A program made the position numbers and the translations under genes. The notes below the pieces were generated by a model. That model saw only the letters and a program-made list of their open reading frames with translations, made no database searches and was not told the origin of the DNA. Positions 1 through 8,833 of a stretch of 64,000 nucleotides of DNA are shown one piece after another. Position 1 is the first letter of the stretch; every line of letters begins with the position of its first letter. This stretch comes from Deltaproteobacteria bacterium. Its GTDB lineage: Bacteria; Myxococcota; Myxococcia; Myxococcales; 40CM-4-68-19. Location: NCBI GenBank assembly GCA_005879535.1, contig VBKI01000050.1, positions 1 to 64,000 of the forward strand. The letters run 5' to 3'.

Positions 1-250
1 CGGCAATGACGCCCTCGAAGCCGGTTGGCGTACTCATACCCTGCGAGAAGAGCAGACCGGTGGCGCTCGTGAACGTGCCCGTGCCGTCGACGATTTGGTC
101 GATCTCGAAGAAGCTGCCTTCCGCGGAGTCGAGGACGCCCTTGTCATGAATCGTGAGGGCACCATTCGGCGTGGTGATGACCAGATCCCCCTCATACTGG
201 AGCAGGTTGTCAGAATCACCGGGTTGGAGGTTCAGCAGAGCGAATCTCGT
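1..250 (-). pseudogene. C-terminal part of a secreted-type protein, 5' end missing, runs off the left edge
   Basis: Reading the minus strand from about position 250 down to 1 gives one uninterrupted frame with protein-like composition. It contains the segments QPGDSDNLLQYEGDLVITT, GSFFEIDQIVDGTGTFTSAT and GFEGVIA. Alternating hydrophobic and polar residues plus the GTGTFTSATG and GFEG turns resemble small secreted beta-barrel proteins whose family I cannot name. No start codon exists in this frame: upstream the frame enters DNA homologous to a DUF222 gene on the other strand and meets a stop near 345. The beginning of the gene therefore seems to have been lost at a rearrangement close to position 250-260. 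The 3' end lies outside the window. It could instead be an intact gene whose start is obscured by a frameshift. Confidence 0.4.
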
Positions 251-259
251 GGGCCCCCC

Positions 260-505
260 GCCAGCACCGCCCAGAAGACGGCCCGCTTCGCCCGAGGCTC
301 CGGAATAGCCCGGTGCTCCGCGAGGCCGTCCGGGGTAGCGAGGTCACCGTCCGGCAGGCCGAGGCGGTACTGCCGGTCGCTCGGGGCGAAGCAGAAGCGT
401 TCTGGGTGGCGCGAGCGCGGAAAGGGGAGACCGTTCGTCGGCTCAAAGCTGCAGTGAACCATCCCGGCGGTTGCGACCCCGACGAAGACGAGGAGTGGCA
501 TCGGC
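260..505 (+). pseudogene. Remnant of a DUF222/HNH endonuclease gene
   Basis: This stretch is clearly homologous at DNA and protein level to the middle of the DUF222 domain of the gene at 4550-6201 (its bases about 4811-5047). The shared peptides are STAQK-ARFAR in one frame, then, after a one-base loss around 296-313, REAVR-SEV-VRQAEAVLPVARG, WVARARK and DP-EDE-W in the next frame. One extra codon (R-K-G-E-T instead of R-K-E-T) is an in-frame difference. There is no start, no HNH half and no matching end, so it is a dead fragment. Its left edge abuts the unrelated minus-strand fragment that ends near 250. Confidence 0.75.
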
Positions 506-666
506 TGCTCCGCAGTAGGGCCCGTCACTCTCGATGTCCGCGCGGTGCTCAGATGCGCCACCATCGTGCCGCGCACGCACGAGACCATCGTACGCCCGAC
601 CGGTGACGGCAGTCGAGACCGAGTGACTGCACCCGGCGGCGTTCCTCACGGCGTCGAGCCAACCGA

Positions 667-2823
667 TCAGTACGCGGCTGGAGCTGTCACCGTGAGTATC
701 GCGGACCTCGAGCTGCCGTTGAAAGACGCCGAGATCGTCACTGGCATGGTGGAGGTCACCGGACCCGCGCTGATCGGAAAGGTCACACTCGTCTCACCCC
801 AAGGCACTTGAACGCTGCCGTTCGCCACGACGGCGGGATTGCTGCTCGAGTAGGATACGACCAGCGGCGGGTTCGCCGGGGCCGCCCCGTTGAGGGTCAC
901 GGTGACAGACGACGAAACGTTGCTGCCGCCGGGAATGGTGCTCGGATTCAGCGTCACTGACCTGATTCCGGTCGGCGGGGGCGTCACGATGATGATTGCG
1001 GACGTCGTCAAGTACTCGTCGTTGAGCATCCTCACTTGAGCGGTGATCATAATCGGAGTGTCGGTGGTCACCGCCCTGGTCGTAATCATGAAGTCGATGC
1101 CATACGTTCCAAAGGTCGAACCGTACCCTGGGACGTCAGCGACTGCCGGGTTGCTGCTCGAGAGCCAGAGGGGGACGAGCTGGTAAAATGGCGCACCGAC
1201 AACTCGTACGTTTCCCTGCGAGGGAGTTCCACCTGCGACGGCGTGACGGAGGGTCAACTCGAGGTGCGTCGGTTCGTACACCCAGGCGTGAGCGTGTCTG
1301 ACAGCGTCACCGAGGGTGGCGGATACGTCGATCGCGGTAACCGTGGTCACTCTGTGGGTCGAAACGGTGAAGGTCGCTCTTGTATCTCCCGCGGGCACCG
1401 TCGCTGTCGGGGGTACGGTGCCGATATCAGCGGGCGTGATCGAAAGCGCGATCGTGGCCCCACCTGCCGGTGCCGGCTGCGCGAGCGTGACCCACCCGGT
1501 GGCCGGCGTTCCACCATTCACGTCCGGCACGACGACGGACGCGAGCAACGAGTGCTGAAAGAGACCGGTAAGGCTCCAGCTCGCGCCTCCGTCCGTGCTC
1601 TTGAGAACCCCGCCGCTCGTTCCCGCATAGAGGCTCGACGGCGTCTTGGGGTCGATCGAAATGGCGCGGATATAGTCATCCAGGCCAAAGGCGCGGAGTC
1701 TGTCGGTCAACCCGCTGTTGACCGGGTTGAACGTGCCTCCGGCGTCCGTGCTTTTGAAGACGCCCGAAGAGTCCGGAGCCGGGGTCCAGAACCACGATTG
1801 CGGGTCCCACGTTGACGCGACGGCATAAAGGGTGGCTGGATTTACGGGATCGACGGCGAGTGCCGAGATCGTGGTGGCGGACCAGTAGTTGTCTCCCCAC
1901 AGCCCCGTGCCGTACCAGGTCGCGCCATCGTCCGGGCTCGCATAGAGCCCGTAGGTCGCGAGACCTGCGTAGGTGGCGCCATTGCCCGGCGCGATGGCCA
2001 ACACCTCGACAGCGTCGGCAAAGACGCTCGAGTCGGCCAACAGCACCCAGCTCCCGCCGCCGTCGACGCTCTTGTACATTTCTCCCCAACCCATTTCAGG
2101 CGATGCCCCCCACGCACCTGCATAGAGGGTGCTGGGGGTCAGAGGATCGATCGCGACTGACCGAACCTGACCGGACGTCTGTTCGTTCGACAGGGAGGTG
2201 TCCCAGGTCGCGGCTCCGTCGGTGCTCTTCAGGAGCCCGCCGCGGGGTCCGGCGACCGGCGAACCGCCAGCATCGTCGAGCACGGCATACAGGGTAGTCG
2301 GGGTCACGGGGTCAACGACAAGGCTGCGCACAGGACGGTTGGTCAAACCTGTGTTGCTCCAGGTAGCGCCCGAGTCCGTGCTCTTGAACACGCCTCCGGT
2401 CGCCGACGGATCAGTGCCCGCGGCATCGGGGCCATACCGGGAGGTGCCGACATAGACCGTGCCCGGGGTAACCGGGTTTATCGCCAGCGTCGTGACGCGA
2501 GCATCCGCTGCTCGGCTGGACGTCCAATTCGCGGCCCCATCGGTGCTCTTGAAGACGCGACCGTCGTCTGTTCCTGCGTACAGGGTGCTCGGAGTGAGCG
2601 GATCGATTGCCAACGCCTGGACGGGAGGAATACCAGGCGAATCAGTCGAGGCAGCCGGCGATTTTGCTCGCCGCGTCGCGAGGACTGCTCGTGGCTCAGC
2701 CGCTTTCCCGCATGAGAACGACGCTGGAATCGTCGCCAGCAAGCAAAGGCGTACCGCCAGGGCAAAGCGAGCGCTGCGCAGCGTCAGTACACCAATGGCA
2801 CTGCTCGACGTGATGCGTCGCAT
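667..2823 (-). CDS. Exported Asp-box (BNR/sialidase-like) beta-propeller protein with C-terminal Ig-like repeats
   Basis: About 718 residues. The start at 2823 is preceded by GAGG five bases away and opens a signal sequence ending LLATIPASFSC, so it may be a lipoprotein with Cys at about residue 30. The N-terminal two-thirds carries at least seven Asp-box motifs (S-x-D-x-G-x-x-W type: STDGAANW, STDSGATW, STDGAATW, SVDGGGSW, SPDDGATW, STDAGGTF, STDGGASW). Each belongs to a blade that opens with a variant of IDPLTPSTLYAGT. Such proteins form 6-8-bladed propellers (the 'exo-alpha-sialidase/VPS10-like' annotation class), but the motif is structural and does not prove glycosidase activity. The last ~270 residues form about three Ig-like repeats rich in SSNPAV and VPxGxTSxTF phrases, typical of surface proteins. 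A carbohydrate- or surface-binding role is an inference. Confidence 0.8.
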   Translation of the reverse strand: MRRITSSSAIGVLTLRSARFALAVRLCLLATIPASFSCGKAAEPRAVLATRRAKSPAASTDSPGIPPVQALAIDPLTPSTLYAGTDDGRVFKSTDGAANWTSSRAADARVTTLAINPVTPGTVYVGTSRYGPDAAGTDPSATGGVFKSTDSGATWSNTGLTNRPVRSLVVDPVTPTTLYAVLDDAGGSPVAGPRGGLLKSTDGAATWDTSLSNEQTSGQVRSVAIDPLTPSTLYAGAWGASPEMGWGEMYKSVDGGGSWVLLADSSVFADAVEVLAIAPGNGATYAGLATYGLYASPDDGATWYGTGLWGDNYWSATTISALAVDPVNPATLYAVASTWDPQSWFWTPAPDSSGVFKSTDAGGTFNPVNSGLTDRLRAFGLDDYIRAISIDPKTPSSLYAGTSGGVLKSTDGGASWSLTGLFQHSLLASVVVPDVNGGTPATGWVTLAQPAPAGGATIALSITPADIGTVPPTATVPAGDTRATFTVSTHRVTTVTAIDVSATLGDAVRHAHAWVYEPTHLELTLRHAVAGGTPSQGNVRVVGAPFYQLVPLWLSSSNPAVADVPGYGSTFGTYGIDFMITTRAVTTDTPIMITAQVRMLNDEYLTTSAIIIVTPPPTGIRSVTLNPSTIPGGSNVSSSVTVTLNGAAPANPPLVVSYSSSNPAVVANGSVQVPWGETSVTFPISAGPVTSTMPVTISASFNGSSRSAILTVTAPAAY

Positions 2824-3647
2824 CGAAGACCTCGCGGGAGTCGATCGAATCCTGGCTGGCATGTGCCGGGTGCGTGCGGATCCGTACCAGGCTGCATTGG
2901 CGCACCAGCAATCGCCGGGCCATTGCAGCGGTATCAGCTGAGCTCGAAATGAGTGCGCCGGGTTCGGGGTTGCGCTACCGCGGCGCCGCTGTGGCGCCCC
3001 CGGCTCGAGGCAGGCGTCGATCGAGTTCGATGGCCCGAGCAGTGGAGTGAAGCTTTCCGCCATCGTGGCTCCACGGCCATGCAATCCAGAGAGCGATTTC
3101 CGCGATACCCACCCGCCCCGGAGGTGCTCTCCATGCCGGCAATGCAATCCGAAAGCTCGTGCCGCCGTAGCGCTCCCGCGGGAGAGCGAGGAGCCTTCGC
3201 AATGACGGTGCTTACTCCGACGAAGGTACGAACCGCAAGACCGCATGCGTTATGAGCGCTTGGCCCGCCTTTTCGCGAGTTTCGCTCCACAATCGTCATC
3301 GCGATCAGGCTCGCAGCACACTTTACCGATTGAAAGGTCCGGAGAATCGCTCGCGGCATCAGTGGCGGCGGATGTCCCCGGCGGTGACGACGCCCGTGCT
3401 TGCAGTGAGCTGGTGCGTGAAGTTGGCGCGGATGAGTCGCCGCTTGCTCGGGTTCTCGGCGCCGTTGTCGGGCCCCGCGGTGGAAAGGGTCGAAGGCCAC
3501 CTGGAACAGATCGCCGAGGTTGCGGGGCGCTCATGAGCTCCTCCTCCGTTGTGCGCGCTGCGCTTATCCACGCTGGCGGGATGGCGGCAAGGCACTGCTC
3601 GCGCGCTCTTGTCCGTCGCACGACCGGGCTCGCCCGCCGTGCATCGC
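2824..3647 (+). other. Gene-poor stretch, no supported gene
   Basis: About 820 bases between two diverging genes. Open frames here are short, overlap one another on both strands, are rich in Arg/Ser/Pro and have no convincing start or family resemblance. The segment presumably holds the promoters of both flanking genes, but I could not pick out -35/-10 pairs. A degenerate direct repeat lies inside it (3069-3156). A minus-strand frame near 3360-3500 (ending TASTGVVTAGDIRRH) looks slightly protein-like but has no start and no recognisable relatives. Confidence 0.5.
3069..3156. repeat. Degenerate direct repeat, two units of 26-28 bases
   Basis: The unit at 3069-3094 (CTCCACGGCCATGCAATCC, then AGAGAGC) recurs at 3129-3156 (CTCCATGCCGGCAATGCAATCC in essence, then GAAAGC). 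Both share CTCCA, a CCGG-like middle, the exact block ATGCAATCC and an AGC end. The spacing is about 60 bases. They lie in the gene-free stretch and could be eroded copies of a dispersed intergenic element or paired regulatory sites. Confidence 0.35.
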
Positions 3648-4490
3648 ATGGGCGCTGCATTCATCAGGTCACGTGGGGAGTGGTTTCAGCTGCTGCTCGT
3701 CTCCTGCGCGTTGGCGTCTGCAGCGCGGTCGGCGCCCGCTGCGGCGAAGGACTTCGACGTCCCCCTCTCCGGCCACGGTCACATCCGCAGCTTCATGTAC
3801 TTCGACTGGGGCCCCGATAACTGGATCGACACCTTCATCGGCCTCGAGTCCGAGCTTCTCCGGTACAAGCGCTCCTTCCTCGTTTTCCGCTTCGAGAACG
3901 AGACCGACATGGGACGGGGCGCCGACCCGAAGATGATCTTCGACCCCAACCGCGGCCGGTGGACCTTCGGGGTTGGCGCCAGGACGGAGCTGCAGAAGCA
4001 TTTCCTCGAGCTGCTGGTCCGGCATGACTGCCATCACGGCATCGACCGGTGGTGGCCGGGACAGGATTACAAGATGACGTCGGCTGGGCTCGCCTTCGGG
4101 ACGCTCGCATACCTCCAGAAGTACCGGTACCCGGGCGACGTCGACGGAGGCGCGTCGCTCCCTCTGGGGCTTGCATACTTCGTGATGCCCACCTTCTACC
4201 TGCCGCGCGGCGACCCCTGGCAGCGCCAGCCCTATCTGATCAGGCTGGAGGCGAACACGCGGATCGACATCTTCCGCTGGAGCCGGCTTGGGCTGGGACT
4301 CGAATCAGCAAACGTCCTCTACTGGAGCGACAAGGGCCAGCTGCAGCGATCCCACGCGCTGAACCTCGACATGTTCCTCTATGGCGACCACGCGGCCCTG
4401 CTCCTGTTCGCCGGCTGGTGGCCTTACGACAATCAGGTCTTCCGGAATCGGGCCGGTAAGATCGTGTCCGGACTCGAGATTTCGTTCTAG
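3648..4490 (+). CDS. Exported beta-barrel-like protein of unknown function
   Basis: About 280 residues. The ATG at 3648 is chosen because it opens a signal peptide (hydrophobic core LLLVSCALASAA, then ARSAPAAA before the mature KDFDVPL). An in-frame ATG lies 99 bases upstream but would bury this signal. The mature part alternates aromatic and polar residues (FMYFDWGPDNW, FLVFRFENET, LLLFAGWWPYDN) and ends in Phe (GLEISF), all typical of an outer-membrane beta-barrel. A His/Asp-rich patch (VRHDCHHGIDRWW) sits in the middle. I do not recognise a named family. Codon use matches the neighbouring chromosomal genes. Confidence 0.65.
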   Translation: MGAAFIRSRGEWFQLLLVSCALASAARSAPAAAKDFDVPLSGHGHIRSFMYFDWGPDNWIDTFIGLESELLRYKRSFLVFRFENETDMGRGADPKMIFDPNRGRWTFGVGARTELQKHFLELLVRHDCHHGIDRWWPGQDYKMTSAGLAFGTLAYLQKYRYPGDVDGGASLPLGLAYFVMPTFYLPRGDPWQRQPYLIRLEANTRIDIFRWSRLGLGLESANVLYWSDKGQLQRSHALNLDMFLYGDHAALLLFAGWWPYDNQVFRNRAGKIVSGLEISF

Positions 4491-4549
4491 GCGCTGAAGG
4501 CGTCGGGCCCGTGGACTTGAATGTCAGAGGGTCCTGCTATCCAGAAAGA

Positions 4550-6201
4550 ATGAGCGAAGCGCCTGTCGATCCACCCAACCCCCGCCTGGCGGCGCTGGCC
4601 AAAGCCGCGGCGATGCTCCAGTGGCCCATCCTCCGCGTCCGGGACGAGGCCGTCGGCGTTCTCCTTGCGAAAGCCATCGACTCCGTCCTGGCCAGCGTCT
4701 CCCGCGGCCGCGGCGCCCTGGATATCGCCATCGGCGAACACCTCGACGTCCTCGGGACCGGCGACCGCGTCAGCGTCGGCGACTACGCCCGCGAAATGCT
4801 GGGAATCCGCGCCAGCACCGCCCAGAAGATGGCCCGATTCGCGCGCCGGCTCCGGGACTGCCCGCTGCTGGCCGAGGCCGTCCGGAGCGGGGAGGTCAGC
4901 GTGCGGCAGGCGGAGGCGGTGCTGCCGGTCGCCCGGGGTGAGGCCGAAGCGGATTGGGTGGCGCGGGCACGGAAGGAGACGGTCCGCGCGCTCCAGGCTG
5001 CGGTGAAGGATCCCAGCGGTCGCGACCCCGAGGAGGACGAGCAGTGGGACCGGGTCTGCATCGACATTCCGGCCGCAGGGCGGCAGCGCTTCGATGAAGC
5101 CATCGCGCTCGCCGGCAAGGCCCTCGGCGCCAACGTGCCGAAGTGGGAACGGCTCGTGGTGCTCTGCCAGGAATGCATCGGGGCGCATGCGACGCCCGAC
5201 GGCGAGGCCTCTCCGACCCGGTGCCGGCCGTGCCCGTCGACGACTGGATGGAGCCGGCGAAGAAATGGCTCGAGGAGCAGAGCGCGCGGTGGGCGGCGCT
5301 CATGCAGGTGAGTCCGGTGGCGGTCTGGGAGCCCATTCCCGATGTGCATGCCGATGCGCATGGGCTTCATGAGCAGCTGCGGCGGCTCGCCAGCCAGCGC
5401 GACGACTGGGACGGGCTCTTCGGCCATCTCGCGATGCTTTTGCAGAGGACGCAGGCCTGGCGCCTTCTCGGATTCGCGTCCTTCGGCCACTACTGCGATG
5501 AGCGGCTGGGGATGTCGGAGCGCGCGGTCCAGCAGCGCGCGTCGCTCGAGCGCCGCCTCTATGACCTGCCCTCGCTCCGCCAGGCCATGTGCGAGCGGCG
5601 GGTGTCGTACGAGAAGGCGCGGATCATCGCCCGTTACGCCGACGCAGGGTCATTGGACACCTGGATCGAGCGCGCCGGACGGATGAGCTGCGTCGCGCTC
5701 AGGGCCGCGCTGCAGGGCGAAGAGGAGGCGCAGATGTGCGCGCGGGGCAATGTCGAGATCGTGGTCCCCAGGCACATTCGCGGGCTGCTAGCCATGGCCT
5801 TTCACGCCGTTCGCAACGCCGCTGGGCAGTGGATTTCGCCCGGCGAATGCCTCGTGCGCATCGCCGAGCACTTCCTGGAGGTCTGGAAAGCCGCCTTGGA
5901 GGAGCCGAATACGGCCCGGAAGCGCGTCCTCGAGCGGGATCTCGGCTTGTGCCAGGTCTGGGGGTGTACTCGCGCAGCGGTGCACGTCCACCACATCCAG
6001 TTCCGCTCCGCAGGCGGCTCCGACGATCCAACGAACCTCGTCAGCCTCTGCGCCGCCCACCACCTGCAATGCGTGCACAACGGGTGGATCCGCGTCCGCG
6101 GCAAGGCACCCGATGGGCTCTACTGGGAGCTCGGGGTCCGCCCGGGAAGGGCGCCGCTCGTGGTCGTCGAGCCGGCAGCTGCCTCCGCGGAGACGAGGTG
6201 A
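4550..6201 (+). pseudogene. DUF222/HNH endonuclease gene interrupted by a frameshift
   Basis: Two frames together encode one recognisable protein of about 550 residues. The first (ATG 4550, MSEAPVDPP) carries the helical DUF222 region with STAQKMARFARRL and RQAEAVLPVARG. The second, one base earlier in phase, begins around PAVPVDDWMEPAKKW near 5220 and runs to 6201. It ends in an HNH nuclease module: RKRVLERDLGLCQ, the pair VHVHHIQF, then DDPTNLVSLCAAHH, i.e. the H-N-H metal finger is intact. Restoring a single base in about 5206-5222 would rejoin the frames. The family is common in actinobacteria and myxobacteria and its cellular role is not established. As written, the protein would stop 25-30 residues after the shift and lack the nuclease. 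The 3' end overlaps the opposing EIIC gene by 82 bases. Confidence 0.8.
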
Positions 6202-7359
6202 CGATCGTATCGGCGGACGAATGGCCACCAGATGATCAACGCGATGACCAGGTTCACGAGCTGCAACACCAGCGCCTTTAGATCGCCGCCGCTGCTCAGG
6301 TACCAGCGTCCACACCACCTCGATGTACGGTGGCCGCACGGCGCCGAAATGCATCGCGCACCACGAGATGACGGCCAGGATGACCGGCGCGGCGATGAAG
6401 GGCGGCGCGAGCTTGCCGTTCATCACCACCGGGGCGCCGAAGAGGAGCGGCTCGTTGATGTTGAAGACGGCGGGAACGATTCCGGCCTCGCCCACCAGCC
6501 GGAGCTGCTTCGAGCGCGCGAAGAGCAAGAGGATGGCAAAGGCGAGCGTCGTCCCCGACCCGCCCTGCCAGATGAACCAGATGAAGAACTCCTGTGTGAA
6601 CACGTGCGGGGGAGCGTGGCCGGCGCTGGCGGCGGTCATGTTCTCCGCCAGTGCCGCCAGCCAGAGGGGGCGCACCGCCGCAAGCACCGCGATGCCGTGG
6701 ACGCCGATGAGCCAGAGCGCGCTGTCGATGAGGACGACGATCACCACCGCGTACAGCGAATCGCCCCCGCGCAGCAGCGGCCGGAAGAGCGCCGCGATGC
6801 CGCCCGCCAGGTCGATGCCCAGCACGTGCACGACGAACCAGACCAGCACGACGCAGGTCACGCTGGGCAGCAGCGCCGCGAAGCTGCGCACCACCACGTC
6901 GGGCGCGCCGCCGCTCAGCTTGATTCCCCACTTCCGCTGCTGGAAGGCATGCAGGACTTCCACCGCGAAGATGGCTCCCGCGAAGGCCGGGAAGAGTCCG
7001 GCCGCGCCGAGAGCCGCCATCGACAGCATCTTGTTCACCGGGTACTGCGCGACGAGCAGGACGGCGAGCGCCGTGGTGGCGCCTGCGACGGGATCGCTCT
7101 CCCGCCGCCGCGACAGGGATAAGGCGGTGGCCACGCAGGCGTAGATGGAGACCAGCCCGGCGCAGGCCTGATACCCGGAGAGCAACGTCGAAGGCGCCGG
7201 CAAGAACCGGGACAGCGCCGGCCAAGGCGGCTGCGCCAGGAGGAGAAAGAGGCTGCCGAGGAGGATGAGCGGCAGGCTTCCGACCACGCCGTCGCGCACC
7301 GCCATCAAGTGCGGTTGCTTTCCCAGCGCGGTGCCGAGAGCGTGGAGCCGTTCCCGCAC
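6120..7359 (-). pseudogene. PTS EIIC permease (lactose/cellobiose family) with a C-terminal frameshift
   Basis: From a GTG at 7359 the first ~351 residues read as a typical sugar-PTS membrane subunit: RDGVVGSLPLILLGSLFLLL at the start, many hydrophobic segments, the active-site-region phrase FNINEPLLFGAPVVMN, and PPYIEVVWT near the end. After T351 (about position 6307) the frame departs into Arg-rich sequence. In the neighbouring frame the expected last helix reappears (WYLSSGGDLKALVLQLVNL, then IIWWPFVRRYDRHL), ending at a stop at 6120. Compared with family members as I recall them, roughly PAPxGA is missing, suggesting an out-of-frame deletion of about 17 bases. No EIIA, EIIB or HPr gene lies nearby, so the permease is an orphan. 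In the intact family it imports and helps phosphorylate beta-glucosides or chitobiose. Confidence 0.75.
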
Positions 7360-7433
7360 CCGTGCATTGTCGTGTGCGAAAGGCCTTTGCGCCAGTTTGA
7401 CACGCCGCGGTGCGCGCGCTAACTGCGCCCTCC

Positions 7434-8833
7434 ATGACGACGGTCGTGATGCCGCAGCTCGGCGAATCGGTCATGGAAGGCACGGTGGTCCGCTGGATCG
7501 CGCGGCCGGGTCAGAAGGTGGAGCGCGACGAGCCGCTGGTGGAGATCGCCACCGACAAGGCGAACACCGAGATTCCCTCGCCGAGCGCGGGCGTGCTGGT
7601 GGAGCAGCTCGCGAAGGAAGGGGCGGTGGTCACGGTGGGCGGGGCGCTGGCGCGACTCGACGAAGCAGGGGCCGCCGCCGCCGCTGCGGCGCCTCAGGCG
7701 AAGCCGGCGCCTAAGGCTGCCTCTCCCGCTGCGCCTTCCGGGGCCGCCACGGCGGAAGCCGATGCCGACGCAAACGGCGTCCGCGCCACGCCGGTCGGAC
7801 GCAACGTCGCGCAGGAGCACGGGTTGGATCTGAGCAAGGTGCCGGGATCTGGCGCGGGCGGCCGGGTGATGAAGTCCGACGTCACCACGTATCTGGAGAA
7901 GGGCGCCACCTCCTCCCAGCAGTCCGAGCTGCAGCCGCCTTTGAGCACGTTCCCCGGCCAGAAGGCGCCCACCGCGCCCCCGCCGCCATACGCGCAGCCG
8001 TATTCCCAGCCGCCGATCGCGCCGGTGTACTCGCAGCCCCCGCCGCCCAGCTTCGGGCCGGGTTACCAGGGATTCGGGCCCATCGCGATCACGCTGCGCG
8101 CGTACAAGCCGCCGCGGTACACGCCGAAGGAAGGCGACCAGGTGGTGCCGTTCGACCAGCGCCGGCGCCTCATCGCCGAGCACATGGTCTACAGCAAGGC
8201 CACGAGCCCGCACGTACCCTGCACGGCGGAAGTGGACATGACCAACCTGACCCGGCTGCGAGGGGAGTGGAAGCGGGCCAAGGAGACCGGAGGCAAGGCG
8301 CCCAGCTTCCTGGTCGGCGTCTGCCGCGCCACGGTGCAGGCCCTGGCCGAATTTCCCCGGCTGAACGCGGTGGTGCAGGACGAGAGCGTCATCCTGCGCA
8401 AGGACGTGAACCTGGGCGTCGCGGTGGAAACGGAGAAGGGGCTTTTGGTTCCGGTGATCCGCAAGGCCAACGAGCTCAGCGTCCTCGGTCTGGCGCGCGC
8501 CATCGACGACCTCGCCGCCCGCGGTCGCACCGGCAAGGTGACGGCCGACGAGCTCTCCGGCGGGTCGTTCACCGTCTCCAATCCGGGGCTGAAGGGAAAC
8601 CTCTTCGGCGCCGCCATCATCAACCAGCCGCAGGTCGGCATCCTGCGCATGGGCGAGATCGTCAAGCGGGCGGTGGTGCGCGAGCGCGACGGCGAGGACG
8701 CCATCGTCATCCGCTCGATGATGTACCTGACGCTCTCGTACGATCACCGCGTCATCTGATCGACGGCGTGACGGGGAACGGGTTCCTGCACCGCGTCCGC
8801 GAGCTGATCGAGGAAGCGAAGTTCGAGCTGTAG
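7434..8833 (+). pseudogene. 2-oxoacid dehydrogenase E2 (dihydrolipoamide acyltransferase) with a frame lesion in the catalytic motif
   Basis: Start ATG 7434 (MTTVVMPQLGESVMEGTVVR), as usual for lipoyl domains; an in-frame upstream start would add eight atypical residues. Order: lipoyl domain (residues ~1-75, lipoyl-lysine in EIATDKANTEI), Ala/Pro linker, peripheral-subunit-binding domain (VRATPVGRNVAQEHGLDLSK), a long Pro/Gln/Tyr-rich linker, and the catalytic acyltransferase domain. The catalytic segment reads SYDHRVI and then hits TGA at 8757. Removing five bases (TGATC, 8757-8761) restores DGVTGNGFLHRVREL to a stop at 8833. The motif DHRxxDG is therefore split: the catalytic His is kept but Asp-Gly and the last ~23 residues are lost. 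No E1 or E3 gene adjoins it. It may be a real null allele or a sequence error. The substrate class (pyruvate, oxoglutarate or branched-chain) cannot be told. Confidence 0.8.

Noticed and set aside
545-811. Small plus-strand frame at 545-811
   Set aside because: Overlaps the end of the propeller gene, no ribosome-binding site and no relatives recognised.
5206-5222. Programmed frameshift in the HNH gene
   Set aside because: No slippery heptamer, downstream pseudoknot or in-frame regulatory stop is apparent; a one-base loss explains it better, and neighbouring genes are also broken.
4550-6201. Restriction or defence island built on the HNH gene and AddAB
   Set aside because: No methylase, specificity, TIR, Argonaute or other defence genes nearby; the HNH gene is broken and AddAB is a housekeeping repair pair 48 kb away.
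7367-7434. Shared bidirectional promoter of EIIC and E2
   Set aside because: The gap is short and has no recognisable boxes, and both genes are broken, so no inference is safe.
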